Of a stretch of 9,768 bases of DNA, positions 1 to 6,151 are shown piece by piece; position 1 is the stretch's first letter, and the number at the start of each line of letters is the position of its first letter. Below the pieces are notes generated by a model that searched no databases, was not told the origin of the DNA, and saw nothing but the letters and a program-made list of their open reading frames with translations. The DNA lies in NCBI GenBank assembly GCA_019746155.1, contig JAIESJ010000221.1:1-9768 (forward strand), written 5' to 3'. Both the position numbers and the translations under genes were made by a program. Source of the DNA: Burkholderiales bacterium. Its GTDB lineage: Bacteria; Pseudomonadota; Gammaproteobacteria; Burkholderiales; SG8-41.

Positions 1-1781
1 TCCTGCTCGCCAATCCGTCTTATGCAGAAGAAGCACCCGTAGTCGTTGCACCCGAAGTGGTCGTTACCGCTACGCGTCTGCCCCTGCAGCAATCGCAGTC
101 GGTGCGCCCGGTAACGGTCATCACGGCCGGGGAAATCGCTCAAAGCGGTCAACAAACCGTAACTGAGATTCTGCAGTCTTTAGGTGGCGTGGAAATCTCG
201 AATAACGGAGGGGCTGGACAGGTCAGCAGCGTTTTCATACGCGGCGCGAATAGTAGCCACACGCTGGTTCTGGTGGATGGGATCAGGATTAATTCTGCAA
301 CTACGGGCACTACCGCCTTTGAAAATATCCCCGTTAACCAAATAGAAAGGATCGAGATCGTTCCTGGTCCGCTTAGCGGCTTATACGGCTCTGACGCCAT
401 TGGCGGCGCGATTCAGATCTTTACCAAAAGCGGGAAGTACTCGCCCGGCAAGAACATCACCGCAGGGGTGGGCAGCTACAACACCCGCACGGTGAGCGGC
501 GGAATCAGCAGCGCCGTCAACGATACCGAATTCAGTCTGAATTTCGGCTATCTTGATACCGACGGCTTCGATGCGACCAAAGCCACAATTCCGTTCGGAC
601 AGCATAATCCCGACAAAGATGGCTATCGCAACACCAGTTTTTCGGGGAAAATCGTCCATCGTTTCGGGGATAATCATGAAGTGGGGTTCACGCTATTTCA
701 AAGCGAAGGAACCGCCCGCTTTGACAATGGGCCCGCGACTGACGACGTCAATCGCCAAACGCTGACCGCCTACTCGCTGTACAGCCGCAACCGGATCACC
801 CGGGACTGGCAAAGCTTATTGAGGGTGGGAGAAGGCCAGGACAACCTGACGGTAACTGGCGCTTTCCCCGGCTCATTCCGGACCCGCCAGCCGCAGTTTA
901 CATGGCAGAACGATATAAAGCTGGGGCCGGGAACCGTCGTTGCGGGAATCGAGTATCTGGCGCAGGATATCAGAAGCAGCACCGCTTACACCCAAACATC
1001 CCGCACGATCAAATCGATATTTGGTGGATACTCCGGCGAATACGGCAATCATGGCTGGCAAGCAAATTTCCGACAGGATAGCAACAGCCAGTTCGGGGAT
1101 CACACCACCGGAACCCTGGGCTACGCGTACCGCTTGGCGTCCGGGTTCAGGCTGCGGGCCAGCGCCGGCACGGCTTTCAAGGCGCCCACTTTTAACGATC
1201 TCTATTATCCGGGCTTCAGCAATCCGAACTTGCAGCCTGAACGCTCGCGCAATAGAGAAGCCGGCCTGGACTATCAAACGGGAAATCACCGCCTCAGCGC
1301 CACTTATTTCGATAACAGGATCACGGACCTGATCGTCTTTGATACCGCAACCTTTATGCCGCAGAATCTGAGCCATGCAAGGATCAAAGGAGTCGAACTC
1401 GGTTACCGCGGCAATTGGAGTGGATACCAGGCTAACGCGCATCTTACTTTCCAGAATCCGGTTAACGAAACGACCGACCGGCTTCTCCAGCGGCGCGCCC
1501 GGGAACATGGCTCTTTGTCAATCACCCGCGTTACCGGCCCGTGGAAAATGGGCACGGAGATCGTGGTGAGTGGAGCGCGCTTTGATTCAAACACGGAAAA
1601 TCCTGCCACCCGCATGCATGGCTATGGGCTGGTCAATTTAATTGCGAGCTATACGCTAAATCGGGAGTGGCTGATACGAGCTCGCTGGAATAACGTGGCT
1701 AACCGTGACTACGAACTGGCGCAAAACTTCAATACACCCGGAAGCAATTTATTCGTGGCTTTACAGTACCAGCCCAAGTAG
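1..1781 (+). CDS. btuB: TonB-dependent outer-membrane receptor, BtuB-type (5' partial)
   Basis: Probably imports vitamin B12 or another corrinoid across the outer membrane, powered by TonB. The reading frame is open from base 3, so the true start lies left of the window. The first visible residues, LLANPSYA followed by EEAP, look like the end of a signal peptide cut after SYA. A TonB-box-like stretch (EVVVTATR) follows at about bases 54-77. The plug domain comes next, with VTVITAGEI, a VFIRGANSSHTLVLVDG core and ERIEIVPGPLSGLYGSDAIGG. The rest is beta-barrel rich in alternating aromatic residues, ending NVANRDYELAQNFNTPGSN and LFVALQYQPK, a BtuB-like C-terminus. About 592 residues are visible, the normal size for the family. 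A GTG at 57 is an internal Val, not the start. The cobalamin substrate is inferred from overall resemblance; no riboswitch or cobalamin gene is in view to confirm it. Confidence 0.88.
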   Translation, partial: LLANPSYAEEAPVVVAPEVVVTATRLPLQQSQSVRPVTVITAGEIAQSGQQTVTEILQSLGGVEISNNGGAGQVSSVFIRGANSSHTLVLVDGIRINSATTGTTAFENIPVNQIERIEIVPGPLSGLYGSDAIGGAIQIFTKSGKYSPGKNITAGVGSYNTRTVSGGISSAVNDTEFSLNFGYLDTDGFDATKATIPFGQHNPDKDGYRNTSFSGKIVHRFGDNHEVGFTLFQSEGTARFDNGPATDDVNRQTLTAYSLYSRNRITRDWQSLLRVGEGQDNLTVTGAFPGSFRTRQPQFTWQNDIKLGPGTVVAGIEYLAQDIRSSTAYTQTSRTIKSIFGGYSGEYGNHGWQANFRQDSNSQFGDHTTGTLGYAYRLASGFRLRASAGTAFKAPTFNDLYYPGFSNPNLQPERSRNREAGLDYQTGNHRLSATYFDNRITDLIVFDTATFMPQNLSHARIKGVELGYRGNWSGYQANAHLTFQNPVNETTDRLLQRRAREHGSLSITRVTGPWKMGTEIVVSGARFDSNTENPATRMHGYGLVNLIASYTLNREWLIRARWNNVANRDYELAQNFNTPGSNLFVALQYQPK

Positions 1782-1783
1782 AT

Positions 1784-1912
1784 ATGCATAAAAGTTGTTC
1801 CCCGGAAATCGACGCGCAACGAGCCGCAATAAGCGCCATGGCTGCCGCGCTCGGCTTCCGGCGATTCGATGCGGGTTGCGGGCTCGAAGAACGACCATTG
1901 ATGGAAGGGTAG
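1784..1912 (+). CDS. Possible small ORF, 42 residues, unrecognised
   Basis: An ATG two bases after the btuB stop opens a 42-residue frame beginning MHKSCSPEIDAQ and ending EERPLMEG, with an Ala-rich middle (AAISAMAAALGF) that could form a helix. I do not recognise it. No Shine-Dalgarno sequence is visible upstream, and the ATG lies so close to the receptor stop that only coupled translation would be plausible. It may be a remnant of a former downstream gene or chance. Low confidence that it is expressed. Confidence 0.17.
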   Translation: MHKSCSPEIDAQRAAISAMAAALGFRRFDAGCGLEERPLMEG

Positions 1913-2041
1913 AAGAAATACGGTTTGGTCATTGGTGGAACTCAGTCACCTGGATGACTCCGTTTCAGGGCGCACCAGACGCACCGATTTGCGCAATAAA
2001 AAAACTTGACGCAGAACCGGGGGTTCGAACATCAGGGCCCG

Positions 2042-2073
2042 GGAAAGCTTCCGGCGCTTTGCGCCGGCTTTCC
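2042..2073. repeat. GC-rich hairpin, possible terminator or processing element
   Basis: GGAAAG (2042-2047) pairs with CTTTCC (2068-2073), and CCGGCGC (2051-2057) pairs with GCGCCGG (2061-2067) around a TTT loop. The only interruption is a three-base bulge (2048-2050). It is a stable 13-bp stem, but no T-run follows, so it is not a classical intrinsic terminator. It lies 260 bases after the receptor stop and could be a 3'-end stabilising structure or a REP-like unit. Confidence 0.5.
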
Positions 2074-2130
2074 TTCACCGAACCCTCGATCTTTTCCGGA
2101 ATCCCGCACTCGCACCCGTTTCCCGTTTAA

Positions 2131-2155
2131 CCCGGCTCAAAGCACCGAGTCCGGG
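2131..2155. repeat. Short hairpin in intergenic region
   Basis: CCCGGCTC (2131-2138) pairs with GAG (2147-2149) and CCGGG (2151-2155), with a one-base bulge and an eight-base loop. Only pairing is visible; there is no T-tract and no known family. It lies about 60 bases after the larger hairpin at 2042-2073. Confidence 0.35.
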
Positions 2156-2373
2156 CACCCGAGAGACGGCGGAATTCCGCAAACCCCGCATGGGAATTGC
2201 GTCGCGGACCATCGCCTCGGCCAAAAATATTTTTCGCGATGCATCAAACAGTTAAGCATCATGTGCGTGCGCTCAAAAACCCCTGCCTGATGGTATCTGC
2301 CAAGTGGTCGGACAAAGTGTTTTGGCACCCGATCAATTCGTATCAAATCACATTCAAAAATTCTCGTTAGCAG

Positions 2374-2403
2374 TTGACTTAACAGGATTTTTACATCTAT
2401 AGT
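2374..2403 (+). promoter_or_regulatory. Sigma70-type promoter of the zapB-like/zapA operon
   Basis: A -35 hexamer TTGACT (2374-2379) and a -10 hexamer TATAGT (2398-2403) are separated by 18 bases, with an AT-rich upstream stretch. This is the best sigma70-like match I found in the intergenic region, and it points into the ZapB-like gene. Transcription starting six to eight bases after the -10 box would begin at about 2409-2411, on the ATG at 2410, which predicts a leaderless or nearly leaderless mRNA. Confidence 0.65.
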
Positions 2404-2409
2404 GTGGAG

Positions 2410-2610
2410 ATGGAAGCGGAACTCAAATCGCTCGAGCAAAAAATAAATCAGTTCGTCGAGCTCTGTCAGCGCCTGCGTACCGACAATCAGCAATTGCGCC
2501 AGCAGCTTGCTTCCATCCTCAACGAAAACAAGCAGCTTGAAGAAAAAATCAGCAATGCAACAAGCCGCCTCGAACGCCTGCTTAACCAGATTCCTGAAGA
2601 TAACGCATGA
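2410..2610 (+). CDS. ZapB-like coiled-coil protein upstream of zapA
   Basis: A 66-residue acidic, almost entirely helical protein with heptad spacing throughout (ELKSLEQKINQFVELCQRL, NQQLRQQL, LASILNENKQLEEKI, SNATSRLERLLNQI). It belongs to the small coiled-coil family (TIGR02449/ZapB-like) commonly encoded just before zapA in beta- and gammaproteobacteria. Likely role: cytoplasmic partner of the FtsZ ring, probably acting with ZapA; this is inferred from context and fold. Two starts are possible: GTG at 2404 or ATG at 2410. I prefer ATG because the GTG sits immediately after the promoter -10 box (ends 2403) and would precede the expected transcription start. No Shine-Dalgarno sequence precedes either start. 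The 3' end overlaps zapA by four bases (ATGA), suggesting coupled translation. Confidence 0.82.
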   Translation: MEAELKSLEQKINQFVELCQRLRTDNQQLRQQLASILNENKQLEEKISNATSRLERLLNQIPEDNA

Positions 2611-2918
2611 GCGTCGAACCGAAGGGTCTGCAGATCAACATCATGGGACGCGAATTTCGCGTCGCCTGCCCGGAGGAGGAACAAAAAGGCCTGCTTGAAG
2701 CCGTCGATTATCTCAACCGGAAAATGCACGAGATCAGGGACCACGGCAAGGTAATCGGGCTTGAGCGCATAGCCATCATGGCCGCGCTTAACATCGCACA
2801 TGAATTCCTCTCGACGAAAGTCGGCGGTAGTTTTGACATCGCGGAGATAAAGCGTAGAATGGCCGGCATGGAGACAGTGCTTGATCAGGCGATATCCGAT
2901 CAGAGCGAACTGTTCTAG
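2607..2918 (+). CDS. zapA: Cell division protein ZapA
   Basis: A 103-residue cytoplasmic protein that bundles FtsZ protofilaments and stabilises the Z ring. The N-terminal part (residues about 4-45) carries the ZapA globular signature: LQINIMGREFRVACPEEEQ and LLEAVDYLNRKM. It is followed by the helix IGLERIAIMAALNIAHEFL and a C-terminal coiled coil (IAEIKRRMAGMETVLDQAI) used for dimerisation and tetramerisation. Length is normal for the family. The start ATG overlaps the upstream stop in ATGA, with only a weak GAAG-like ribosome site, so it is probably translated by coupling. The 6S RNA follows within a few bases, the usual proteobacterial arrangement. Confidence 0.95.
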   Translation: MSVEPKGLQINIMGREFRVACPEEEQKGLLEAVDYLNRKMHEIRDHGKVIGLERIAIMAALNIAHEFLSTKVGGSFDIAEIKRRMAGMETVLDQAISDQSELF

Positions 2919-2923
2919 GTTTC

Positions 2924-3098
2924 CCCTGCGGTGTTTGTTAAGGCCTTAAAATCTTTGAACCAATAGTCTGACTCTGGTTGCCGACTCTGTCAGCACCGGT
3001 GTGCGCGTCCATACGGAAGCGCCTAATGGGCTCGAAAGGCGACCACCTTGAACCTCGGTTCAAGAAACCGGTCTGACGGCACAGGCGGGGGATCTCGA
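2924..3098 (+). ncRNA. ssrS: 6S RNA
   Basis: About 175 nt between zapA and the terminator. 6S RNA binds the housekeeping sigma factor-RNA polymerase holoenzyme by mimicking an open promoter and lowers transcription in stationary phase. The 3' half carries the conserved hairpin CACCTTGAACCTCGGTTCAAG (two arms around a short TCGG turn, about 3050-3066), then CCGGTCTGACGGCACAGGCG. The 5' end, TTTCCCCTGCGGTG, can pair imperfectly with CACAGGCGGGGG near 3081-3092 to close the terminal stem. The middle stretch TCAGCACCGGTGTGCGC resembles the betaproteobacterial 6S core as I recall it. Position directly after zapA and before an EVE or ygfA-type gene is the classic ssrS location. Exact ends are estimated to within several bases. 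Confidence 0.9.
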
Positions 3099-3100
3099 TA

Positions 3101-3129
3101 AAAAAATGCGGCTGAGCCGCATTTTTTTT
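3101..3129 (+). terminator. Intrinsic terminator of 6S RNA
   Basis: A perfect 12-bp stem, AAAAAATGCGGC (3101-3112) with GCCGCATTTTTT (3116-3127), around a TGA loop and ending in eight T residues (3122-3129). The A-run before and T-run after make it potentially bidirectional, but the neighbouring genes on both sides are on the + strand, so it most simply ends ssrS, or zapA-ssrS read-through. Confidence 0.93.
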
Positions 3130-3162
3130 GATCAGTGTTTACCATTCACCGTTCACGGATTT

Positions 3163-3612
3163 ATGCGTTACTGGCTGATGAAATCCGAACCCGATGCCTA
3201 CAGCATCGACGATCTGGCGAAGGACAAGACAACCGCTTGGACCGGGGTGCGCAATTACCAGGCGCGTAACTTCATGCGCGACCAGATGCGGCCTGGCGAC
3301 CGCGCTTTCTTCTACCATTCGAACTGCGAGGAGCCGGGCATCGTCGGCATCGTCGAGGTATGCAAGCCCGCCTACCCGGACGCCACGCAATTCGACAGGA
3401 AGAGCAAGTATTATGATCCGGGCTCGAAACCGGACGACCCGAGATGGCTGAATGTCGACATCAGGTTCCTCAAGAAAACACGGCTAGTGAGTCTTGCCGA
3501 ATTGCGCAGCCACAAGGCGCTGAAAAACATGCGCGTGCTTGCCCGGGGAAACCGCCTGTCGATTACGCCGGTTGATCCCGCCGAATGGGAATTCATCATG
3601 GGGGTTCTTTAG
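3163..3612 (+). CDS. EVE domain-containing protein
   Basis: A 149-residue single-domain protein of the EVE family, a PUA-like fold thought to bind modified nucleobases in nucleic acids; the cellular role in bacteria is not settled. Family features run through it: MRYWLMKSEPDAYSIDDL at the start, TAWTGVRNYQARNFM (about residues 25-39), the strand DRAFFYHSNCEEPGIVGIVEV, the KYYDPGSKPDDPRWLNVDI stretch after residue 80, and the C-terminal RLSITPV followed by EWEFIM. I chose ATG at 3163 because the EVE fold begins with RYWLMKSEP; an in-frame ATG at 3106 lies inside the 6S terminator and would add 19 residues unrelated to the family. The ribosome site is weak (ACGGA just upstream). Confidence 0.93.
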   Translation: MRYWLMKSEPDAYSIDDLAKDKTTAWTGVRNYQARNFMRDQMRPGDRAFFYHSNCEEPGIVGIVEVCKPAYPDATQFDRKSKYYDPGSKPDDPRWLNVDIRFLKKTRLVSLAELRSHKALKNMRVLARGNRLSITPVDPAEWEFIMGVL

Positions 3613-3666
3613 GACTCAACGGCCGCTTGCCCCGATTTTGAAACAGACCGCCCCCCTCTTTCAGCC

Positions 3667-4011
3667 ATGACATTCGCAGAATTGCTGCAACAACTCGAAA
3701 AGCGCCTGCCCGGGCAAATCCTCGACGGTGACGCTGCAGAGACCCTGAATAAGGCCCGCGCGGGCCGGCACAGGCACGCGTTGGCGGGGAAGATTATCGT
3801 CAGCCTGTTTGAAAGGAACGGGCTCCCGGACGTCGCTGCGCCGATCATACGCTCACAGGCTGTTACCGCACTCGCCCCGATTCGTCTTGAATTCATGAAA
3901 GATGACGCGCCGGTCGAAGGTTTCCGGCTGGTCGAGAAAGTCGTCCACGCCATCGACGGCGCGTTCAACGATGAAGCGCTGAAGCTGAAAGCCGAAGGCA
4001 AGGACCAGTGA
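3667..4011 (+). CDS. Conserved-looking hypothetical protein, 114 residues
   Basis: I do not recognise this family. The protein is soluble, with no signal peptide or membrane span, and looks mostly helical: an N-terminal helix (MTFAELLQQLEKRL), a basic stretch KARAGRHRHALAGKI near residues 29-43, a middle containing VAAPIIRSQAVTALAPI, and an acidic-basic C-terminal helix ending LKLKAEGKDQ. No Shine-Dalgarno is evident before the ATG, and there is no alternative start between it and the EVE stop, which lies 54 bases upstream in the same frame. Its stop overlaps the start of the TauE/SafE gene in GTGA, so the two are probably translated together. That context hints at an accessory role for the exporter, but this is inference only. 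Confidence 0.75.
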   Translation: MTFAELLQQLEKRLPGQILDGDAAETLNKARAGRHRHALAGKIIVSLFERNGLPDVAAPIIRSQAVTALAPIRLEFMKDDAPVEGFRLVEKVVHAIDGAFNDEALKLKAEGKDQ

Positions 4012-4805
4012 CCGACTGGTGGTGGGCCTACCTTGCGCTGGGCGCCTTTGTCGGCTTTTTCTCAGGCCTGCTCGGCATCGGCGGCGGTGCCGCCATGGTG
4101 CCCGTACTGGCCTTCATTTTTGCCGCCAAGCAGTTCGCGCCGGACCGTGTCGTACATCTTGCGCTCGGCACCGCCATTTCGACCATAGTCTTTACGTCGA
4201 TTTCAAGCGTCATCAGCCACCACCGGCACAAGGCGGTGAACTGGCGCAACGTCCTCAGGATCGCGCCCGGAATATTCGCCGGCACACTTGGCGGAGCCCT
4301 CCTTGCGGGGTATATGGACCTGCGCATGCTCAGCATGATATTCACCGCGCTGATCTATTACCTTTCCGCACAAATGCTGTTCGACCGCAAGCCGGACGCA
4401 AGCCGCGCCACCCCTGGCTGGGGCGGATTATGGCTGGCTGCCGTCGGTATCGGTTTGGTTTCAAGCCTGACCGCCACGGGCGGCGCCGCCCTGGTGGTGG
4501 CCTTCCTGATCAAACGTGGCATCCGCATACACGAGGCCATCGGCACTGCCGCTGCCGTCGGCTGGCCGCTCGCCATGGCAGGCGCTATTGGATACATACT
4601 TTCGGGGCTGCGAGTGTATGGCCTGCCCGAATACAGCATCGGCTACATCTACCTGCCGGCACTGTTCGGGATCGTGCTGTCCAGCGTAGTAATGGCGCCG
4701 GTAGGGGCACGTATCGCGCATCGCACGCCGGGCAAGGCCCTCAAGAAGATTTTCGCCGTCCTGCTCTTTGTCCTTGCGACCGGCATGCTGCTGCGCTTTT
4801 TCTAG
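4008..4805 (+). CDS. TauE/SafE-family (TSUP) membrane anion exporter
   Basis: A 265-residue inner-membrane protein of the sulfite exporter TauE/SafE family, which moves sulfite, sulfonates or related small organic anions; the specific substrate cannot be told. It shows the family's two-repeat architecture. The first half opens with AYLALGAFVGFFSGLLGIGG and continues as GAAMVPVLAFIF; the second half opens with LAAVGIGLVSSLTATGGAAL. Both carry the Gly-rich motif near the start of the repeat. About seven to eight hydrophobic segments are visible, the last being IFAVLLFVLATGMLLRFF. It starts at GTG 4008, overlapping the previous stop by four bases, with AAGGA three bases upstream. Its stop TAG (4803-4805) overlaps the convergent CoA-transferase stop within CTAG. 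Confidence 0.9.
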   Translation: MTDWWWAYLALGAFVGFFSGLLGIGGGAAMVPVLAFIFAAKQFAPDRVVHLALGTAISTIVFTSISSVISHHRHKAVNWRNVLRIAPGIFAGTLGGALLAGYMDLRMLSMIFTALIYYLSAQMLFDRKPDASRATPGWGGLWLAAVGIGLVSSLTATGGAALVVAFLIKRGIRIHEAIGTAAAVGWPLAMAGAIGYILSGLRVYGLPEYSIGYIYLPALFGIVLSSVVMAPVGARIAHRTPGKALKKIFAVLLFVLATGMLLRFF

Positions 4806-6025
4806 ACCACGCCCTCCGTTCGCAGGCGTTGGATATCAGCCTCGCTCATTGCAAGCATGTGTCGCAGCACTTCCTCAGTATGCTGGCCCAGCGTGGGCGG
4901 AGGGGCCTGGTATTCGATGGGGGTCGCCGAGAAACGCATCGGGCTTGCCACCAGCGGCACCTTGCCGGCGGCCGGGTGGTCGAGTTCGATTTTCATGCCG
5001 CGCGCGACGACCTGCGGCTCTTCAAATACCTGCTTGATGTTGTTGATCGGGCCGTTCGGCACGCCGGCCGCTTCCAGCGCCTCGACCCACTCCCGTGTAG
5101 TGCGCGTCCTGAACACCGTTTCGAGCAGCGGCGTGAGGATGGCGCGGTTCTCGACGCGCTTGTCGTTGGTCGCAAAGCGGGGATCCCGCGGTAAATGCTG
5201 GCAGCCCGCCAGCTCGCAGAACTTGCTGAACAGGTTGTCATTGCCACAGGCAAGGATGATATCGCCGTCCCGGGTCTTGAAGGTCTGATACGGCACGATG
5301 TTGGGATGGGCGTTGCCCAATCGCCCCGGCACTTCTCCGGTTGCCAGGTAATTCATCGCCTGGTTGGCGAGGAACGCGACCTGCGTATCGAGCAGGGCAA
5401 GGTCGAGATGCTGGCCGACGCCGGTCTCGGCGCGATGCGCAATGGCGGCGCACACGGCGACGCTCGCATACATGCCGGTCATGATGTCGACAATGGGCAC
5501 GCCGACACGCTGCGGCCCGCCGCCCGGCAGATCGTCACGCTCGCCGGTGACGCTCATGAGCCCGCCCATGCCCTGGATCATGAAGTCATAACCGGGACGC
5601 TCGCGGTAGGGACCGGTGTGGCCGAAGCCGGTCACCGAACAGTAAATCAGCCGCGGATTGATTTTTTTCAGGTCATCATAGCCCAGGCCATAGCGCGCAA
5701 GATCGCCGAACTTGTAGTTCTCGAGCAACACATCGCATTGCCCGGCGAGCTTGCGCACGATCTGCTGTCCTTCTGCTTTCGACAAATTCACCGTGATCGA
5801 CTTCTTGCCGCGGTTGGCCGCGGCGAAATAGGCGGATTCCGCGGTGTCATTTCCGTTCGCATCCTTGAGCCACGGTGGGCCGAAAGCACGCGAGTCGTCC
5901 CCGCTTCCGGGGCGCTCGACCTTGATCACTTCGGCGCCGAGATCGGCGAGATTCTGCCCGGCCCACGGCGCGGCGAGCACGCGCGACAGATCGAGCACGC
6001 GGATATGCGATAACGGTCCTGGCAT
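4802..6025 (-). CDS. CaiB/BaiF family (type III) CoA-transferase
   Basis: A 407-residue cytoplasmic enzyme that moves CoA between carboxylic acids through an aspartyl anhydride; the acids are not identifiable from sequence. Family marks are the N-terminus IRVLDLSRVLAAPWAGQNLA, DLGAEVIKVERPGSGDDSR, the Rossmann-type half with NRGKKSITVNL, LLENYKFGDLARYGLGYD, and RPGYDFMIQGMGGLMSVTG. VGVPIVDIMTGMYA contains Asp180, which should be the nucleophile by analogy with Asp169 of formyl-CoA transferase. The C-terminal TLGQHTEEVL is also typical. The length is normal and the gene looks intact. The start is supported by AAGGAAGG on the minus strand (6028-6035). It is the last gene of the leftward set after the SMP-30-like and crotonase genes, from which a 126-base repeat-bearing gap separates it. 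Confidence 0.95.
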   Translation of the reverse strand: MPGPLSHIRVLDLSRVLAAPWAGQNLADLGAEVIKVERPGSGDDSRAFGPPWLKDANGNDTAESAYFAAANRGKKSITVNLSKAEGQQIVRKLAGQCDVLLENYKFGDLARYGLGYDDLKKINPRLIYCSVTGFGHTGPYRERPGYDFMIQGMGGLMSVTGERDDLPGGGPQRVGVPIVDIMTGMYASVAVCAAIAHRAETGVGQHLDLALLDTQVAFLANQAMNYLATGEVPGRLGNAHPNIVPYQTFKTRDGDIILACGNDNLFSKFCELAGCQHLPRDPRFATNDKRVENRAILTPLLETVFRTRTTREWVEALEAAGVPNGPINNIKQVFEEPQVVARGMKIELDHPAAGKVPLVASPMRFSATPIEYQAPPPTLGQHTEEVLRHMLAMSEADIQRLRTEGVV

Positions 6026-6043
6026 TGCCTTCCTTTAAAGCTG

Positions 6044-6143
6044 AACCACAAAGGATACGAAGGTCACAAAGGAAAAACAGACGAAAACAATCTTTCGTAT
6101 AAAACTTTGTGAATCCTTCGCGTCCTTAGTATCCTTCGTGGTT
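6044..6143. repeat. Long imperfect inverted repeat with 9-base periodicity
   Basis: The left arm 6044-6073 and right arm 6114-6143 are reverse complements at 25 of 30 positions by hand count, with about 40 bases between. The left arm is itself a run of 9-mers, CACAAAGGA, TACGAAGGT, CACAAAGGA; the right arm read on the minus strand gives CACGAAGGA, TACTAAGGA, CGCGAAGGA. The repeat fills most of the gap between the CoA-transferase start and the crotonase stop. It could fold in RNA as a large stem, acting as a processing or attenuation site between the two genes, or it may be a dispersed intergenic repeat. No T-run terminator follows on either strand. Confidence 0.75.
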
Positions 6144-6151
6144 AAAGATTT

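Larger units (their letters stand above)
1782..2373. other. Long intergenic region without a convincing gene
   Basis: About 590 bases between the receptor and the zapA operon promoter. Frames here are short or lack known motifs and start signals. It holds a GC-rich hairpin at 2042-2073, a second at 2131-2155 and a 12-base perfect palindrome (GCGGAATTCCGC) at 2169-2180. The last 120 bases are visibly AT-richer, fitting a promoter region. A small unannotated RNA cannot be excluded, but I see no conserved RNA family. Confidence 0.6.

Noticed and set aside
2019..2045. tRNA-like GGTTCGAA T-loop motif
   Set aside because: The flanking five bases cannot form a T-stem, and no acceptor, D or anticodon arm can be folded around it.
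2137..2493. Minus-strand 118-residue open frame upstream of and into the ZapB-like gene
   Set aside because: It runs through the promoter and antisense to the coiled-coil gene, shows no domain and lacks a ribosome site.
3106..3162. Upstream ATG extension of the EVE gene
   Set aside because: The extra 19 codons would be translated from within the 6S terminator and are unlike the EVE N-terminus, which begins at ATG 3163.
4802..4805. Shared CTAG stop codons of the convergent TauE/SafE and CoA-transferase genes
   Set aside because: A neat overlap, but CTAG naturally gives a stop on both strands and such tail-to-tail overlaps are common; no further meaning can be supported.
5195..6013. Plus-strand 272-residue open frame
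   Set aside because: Exactly antisense to the intact CaiB/BaiF CoA-transferase, which carries all family motifs.
6044..6143. CRISPR-like array from repeated 9-mers
   Set aside because: The units are 9 bases, contiguous and without spacers, and the second half is inverted; this is not CRISPR architecture.
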